A stretch of 44,635 nucleotides of DNA, taken from the NCBI GenBank assembly GCA_023231475.1, contig JALJEE010002442.1, forward strand, positions 1 to 44,635, written 5' to 3'. Source of the DNA: Seison nebaliae (taxonomy: Eukaryota; Rotifera; Pararotatoria; Seisonacea; Seisonidae). Shown here piece by piece: positions 42,634-44,635 of this stretch. Positions within the stretch are counted from its first letter, which is position 1; every line of letters starts with the position of its first letter. The notes under the pieces were generated by a model. The model searched no databases. It worked only from the letters and a program-made list of their open reading frames with translations, and was not told the DNA's origin. The translations under genes and the position numbers were made by a program.

Positions 42634-43952
42634 GAAAGCTATAGGCGTAGTCGATGTGTTAGGTCAAAGAATCAAATGAAGAAGAACATACATATCTGAA
42701 CACTCCAATTGTGTCTAATACACTTCATCACTCATGAATCTGATAGAAGACAAATGAATTAATTTTCAACATAACAATTTCAATCGATTCCCATCAATAG
42801 AAATGTTCGATATTTTTTTCACGTTAAATCTCCTATTTTTCTTTCGATACATAGAAGAAAAGTCGAGAGTAAAATATTTACTTTTATCTTCTCTTCCAAG
42901 ATCTTCCTTATCATTTCTCTCATTTCTTTTCACAAATGAAGATAAAATTATCAAAATTTTACTAAAATCATTAGCTTACACATATCAGAACATGTGAGTT
43001 GAGCACGTTTTTCTCAATTCTTTTTTAAAACTTTAACAAATAAAAACATTCAAGAAAAGAGATGTTCATCGAAAACTATCGCAATAACAGATCGATTGTC
43101 CATTAATTAATGAAAATAATATTGAACTATTATTAGTATAGTCCTATAATAGTATTATTCATACAAACTAAAAAACGAATGATTCTGAAGAGAAGTTTTA
43201 GTCTTCGAAATATCATTTTTTATCATTTACCTTTAGTAATTTTCGTCCCAGGTTCAATTGGTTAAGATCTCTGTCGAGAAACATCGAGAACTTTAACCTG
43301 TTACTAATTCATTTGAATATAGATAAAAGAATATATATGTCAATATATGAAATAAAAGATTCATCTGGTTTATTCAATTCTTCTTTAATAGTTCAAAGGC
43401 TGTTGATATTAACAACTTCCTTTTTTCATAAAACATTAATAGGATATATTCATGTTTTTCCAATAATTTAATTCATAAAATGAATATTAGAATTAATTAT
43501 ACATATTTTTAAATTTACGATATTTTTTCAATATTTTTTAATGTTACTTATGCAAAATTGGACTAATAAAATAGCAAAAACTTTAATAAATTGATTTGTG
43601 TAGAGAATATATTTTTACATTATTAACTTATATCCTCTTACAATGACATAAAGTTAAATGAATAACGTAATCAGTTTTGTTATTGTAGGAAGGAAATATC
43701 ATCATCAATATCTAACTTTATGGTACGCCCACAACTTTACATAAAAATCTACAATTTTCATTCAATAAAGTCGACTAATTTAAATAGAATAAAGTGAGAA
43801 TGACTCACATTTCGCAATGTCATTATCCTACTATGTGAAGTAATTTGGTTTGATTCATAAGAGGGTTCCACCATACAACCAGGAAAGTTGTTGACATAGT
43901 GTGGCTTGATTATTTTAATGGTAACCGAATAGATTATTATGTGATTTATGTA
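42634..43952. other. AT-rich stretch, no gene seen
   Basis: There is no convincing ORF on either strand. A tRNA-like piece is at 43246-43292. TA-rich words surround 43330-43420. The right end passes into the GGACAGTTCT array. Confidence 0.4.
43246..43292 (+). pseudogene. tRNA D-arm-like fragment
   Basis: The segment GTCCCAGGTTCAATTGG followed by TTAAGATCTCTG resembles a tRNA D-arm with a box A-like AGGTTCAATTGG. No T-arm follows at the proper distance. It is similar in layout to the tRNA-like head at 21160-21212 and may be another SINE scrap. Confidence 0.3.
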
Positions 43953-44338
43953 GCGGACAGTTCGAAACCCCAAAAAAGGACAGCTCTCAATCTAATTTTC
44001 TATTCGTTCGGACAGTTCTCAACCTTTTAATATTTTTTCGGACAGTTCTCAACCTTGTATGGACGTTTCGGAGAGTTCTCAATTTCAGTTTTCCCTTGAC
44101 AGTTTTCAACGTTTTGAGAAAAAAGAACAGTTCTCAACTTTAACACAGACTGAAAATTGAACTGGAAAGATAGTAACTGTACATAAGATTTCTCCGGAGG
44201 ATAGTTATTAACTCATAATTAGGACAGTTCTTCACTTAGTTGTTCAATGGTTTTTAAATTTAAGACATAATATGTCGGTTGCTGGACAGTTGTTTTTGGA
44301 CAGGTTTTTCCTTCAAAAAAGGACAGTTCTACGCCTTG
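43953..44338 (+). repeat. Degenerate tandem array of GGACAGTTCTCAACCTT
   Basis: At least ten copies of a GGACAGTTCTCAACCTT-like motif start near 43955, 43978, 44010, 44040, 44070, 44097, 44125, 44222, 44284 and 44321. The first seven are spaced 23-32 nt apart, mostly about 30; the rest are looser. The motif is far better kept than the AT-rich spacers, which differ in sequence. Confidence 0.8.
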
Positions 44339-44460
44339 TGTTTTTTTTCATAATATATGGGGTTTATAAGATAAGGTAAAATAATAATAAATGGTCATAT
44401 GGTTCTTGTGAAAATTCCCTGATGGATAATTGATTAATAAAGTGACTTTGGATTTTATAT

Positions 44461-44634
44461 CTAATATATGACTGATAAACGTACCAACCGGGCTAAATTA
44501 AAAAGAAAAAAAGATAACTCCTTAAAGGAGTTATTTAAGATTAGGTTCCTGCCCGTTACAATAAAATGCTTGAGTGCTTCAGGAACGTGATAAGACAAAT
44601 CAAAATTAGATGTCACCGATAAAGCGTCTTCCAT
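44461..44634 (-). CDS. Short ORF at the right edge
   Basis: From an ATG at 44634 the minus strand is open for 57 codons: MEDALSVTSNFDLSYHVPEA and a hydrophobic/basic continuation ending LARLVRLSVIY. It looks more protein-like than the surroundings, but the plus strand across 44467-44589 is also open (about 40 codons), so coding strand and reality are unsure. It could be the 5' end of a gene or a transposon fragment that leaves the window. Confidence 0.3.
   Translation of the reverse strand: MEDALSVTSNFDLSYHVPEALKHFIVTGRNLILNNSFKELSFFLFNLARLVRLSVIY
44510..44530. repeat. Perfect short inverted repeat
   Basis: ATAACTCCTT and AAGGAGTTAT are separated by a single A, a perfect 10-bp inverted repeat at 44510-44530 inside the small ORF. 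It could be a protein-binding palindrome or chance. Confidence 0.6.
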
Positions 44635-44635
44635 T

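Noticed and set aside
43953-44338. CRISPR-like array (short repeats with unlike spacers)
   Set aside because: The repeats are imperfect, spacing varies from about 14 to 97 nt, the host is an animal, and no cas-like gene is present.

Overview
This window looks like nuclear DNA of a small animal with a compact, AT-rich genome (roughly 30% GC by eye). Genes sit on both strands. Most are split by very short GT-AG introns of about 40-80 nt, and every exon chain I closed gives a length divisible by three. The recognisable proteins are all animal ones: NRF-6-like acyltransferase, ETF-alpha, FERM protein, DUSP14-type phosphatase, UPRT homologue, cyclophilins, IFT25 and CFAP90. CFAP90 (an axonemal protein) and IFT25, with an RFX-type X-box between them, argue for an animal that builds motile cilia. 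IFT25 is missing from Drosophila and C. elegans. This fits a ciliated small invertebrate (for example a rotifer or orthonectid) better than a nematode or mite, but I cannot name the species.

Layout. 1-1290: left copy of a two-copy dispersed repeat, then AT-rich DNA. 1294-6706: NRF-6-like membrane acyltransferase (+), converging on a divergent secreted cyclophilin (-), then mitochondrial ETF-alpha (-). 8560-16832: two coiled-coil protein genes (+), the second very large. 16.9-21.3 kb: a repeat-rich stretch with a LINE reverse-transcriptase remnant, a Thr/Ser-rich type II membrane protein gene, the second repeat copy and a tRNA-like fragment. 21765-24195: a small secreted acidic protein (+) and a DUSP14-like phosphatase (-). 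24.2-29.9 kb: almost gene-free, with two weak small candidates. 29961-31277: divergent CFAP90 (-) and IFT25 (+) sharing an X-box. 32192-34594: FERM protein with a C-terminal membrane anchor and a coding minisatellite. 35665-36273: canonical secreted cyclophilin B. 36943-38951: zinc-finger ORF and a closely spaced second ORF, either one gene or two. 40130-41516: UPRT homologue (-). 41.5-44.6 kb: mostly non-coding, ending in a degenerate array of a GGACAGTTCTCAACCTT motif and an unexplained small ORF.

The clearest functional unit is the bidirectional CFAP90/IFT25 promoter: two unrelated ciliary genes under what appears to be one RFX site. The other genes are housekeeping or membrane genes with no evident joint pathway. 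I found no prokaryotic-style system, CRISPR array, rRNA gene or intact tRNA gene.
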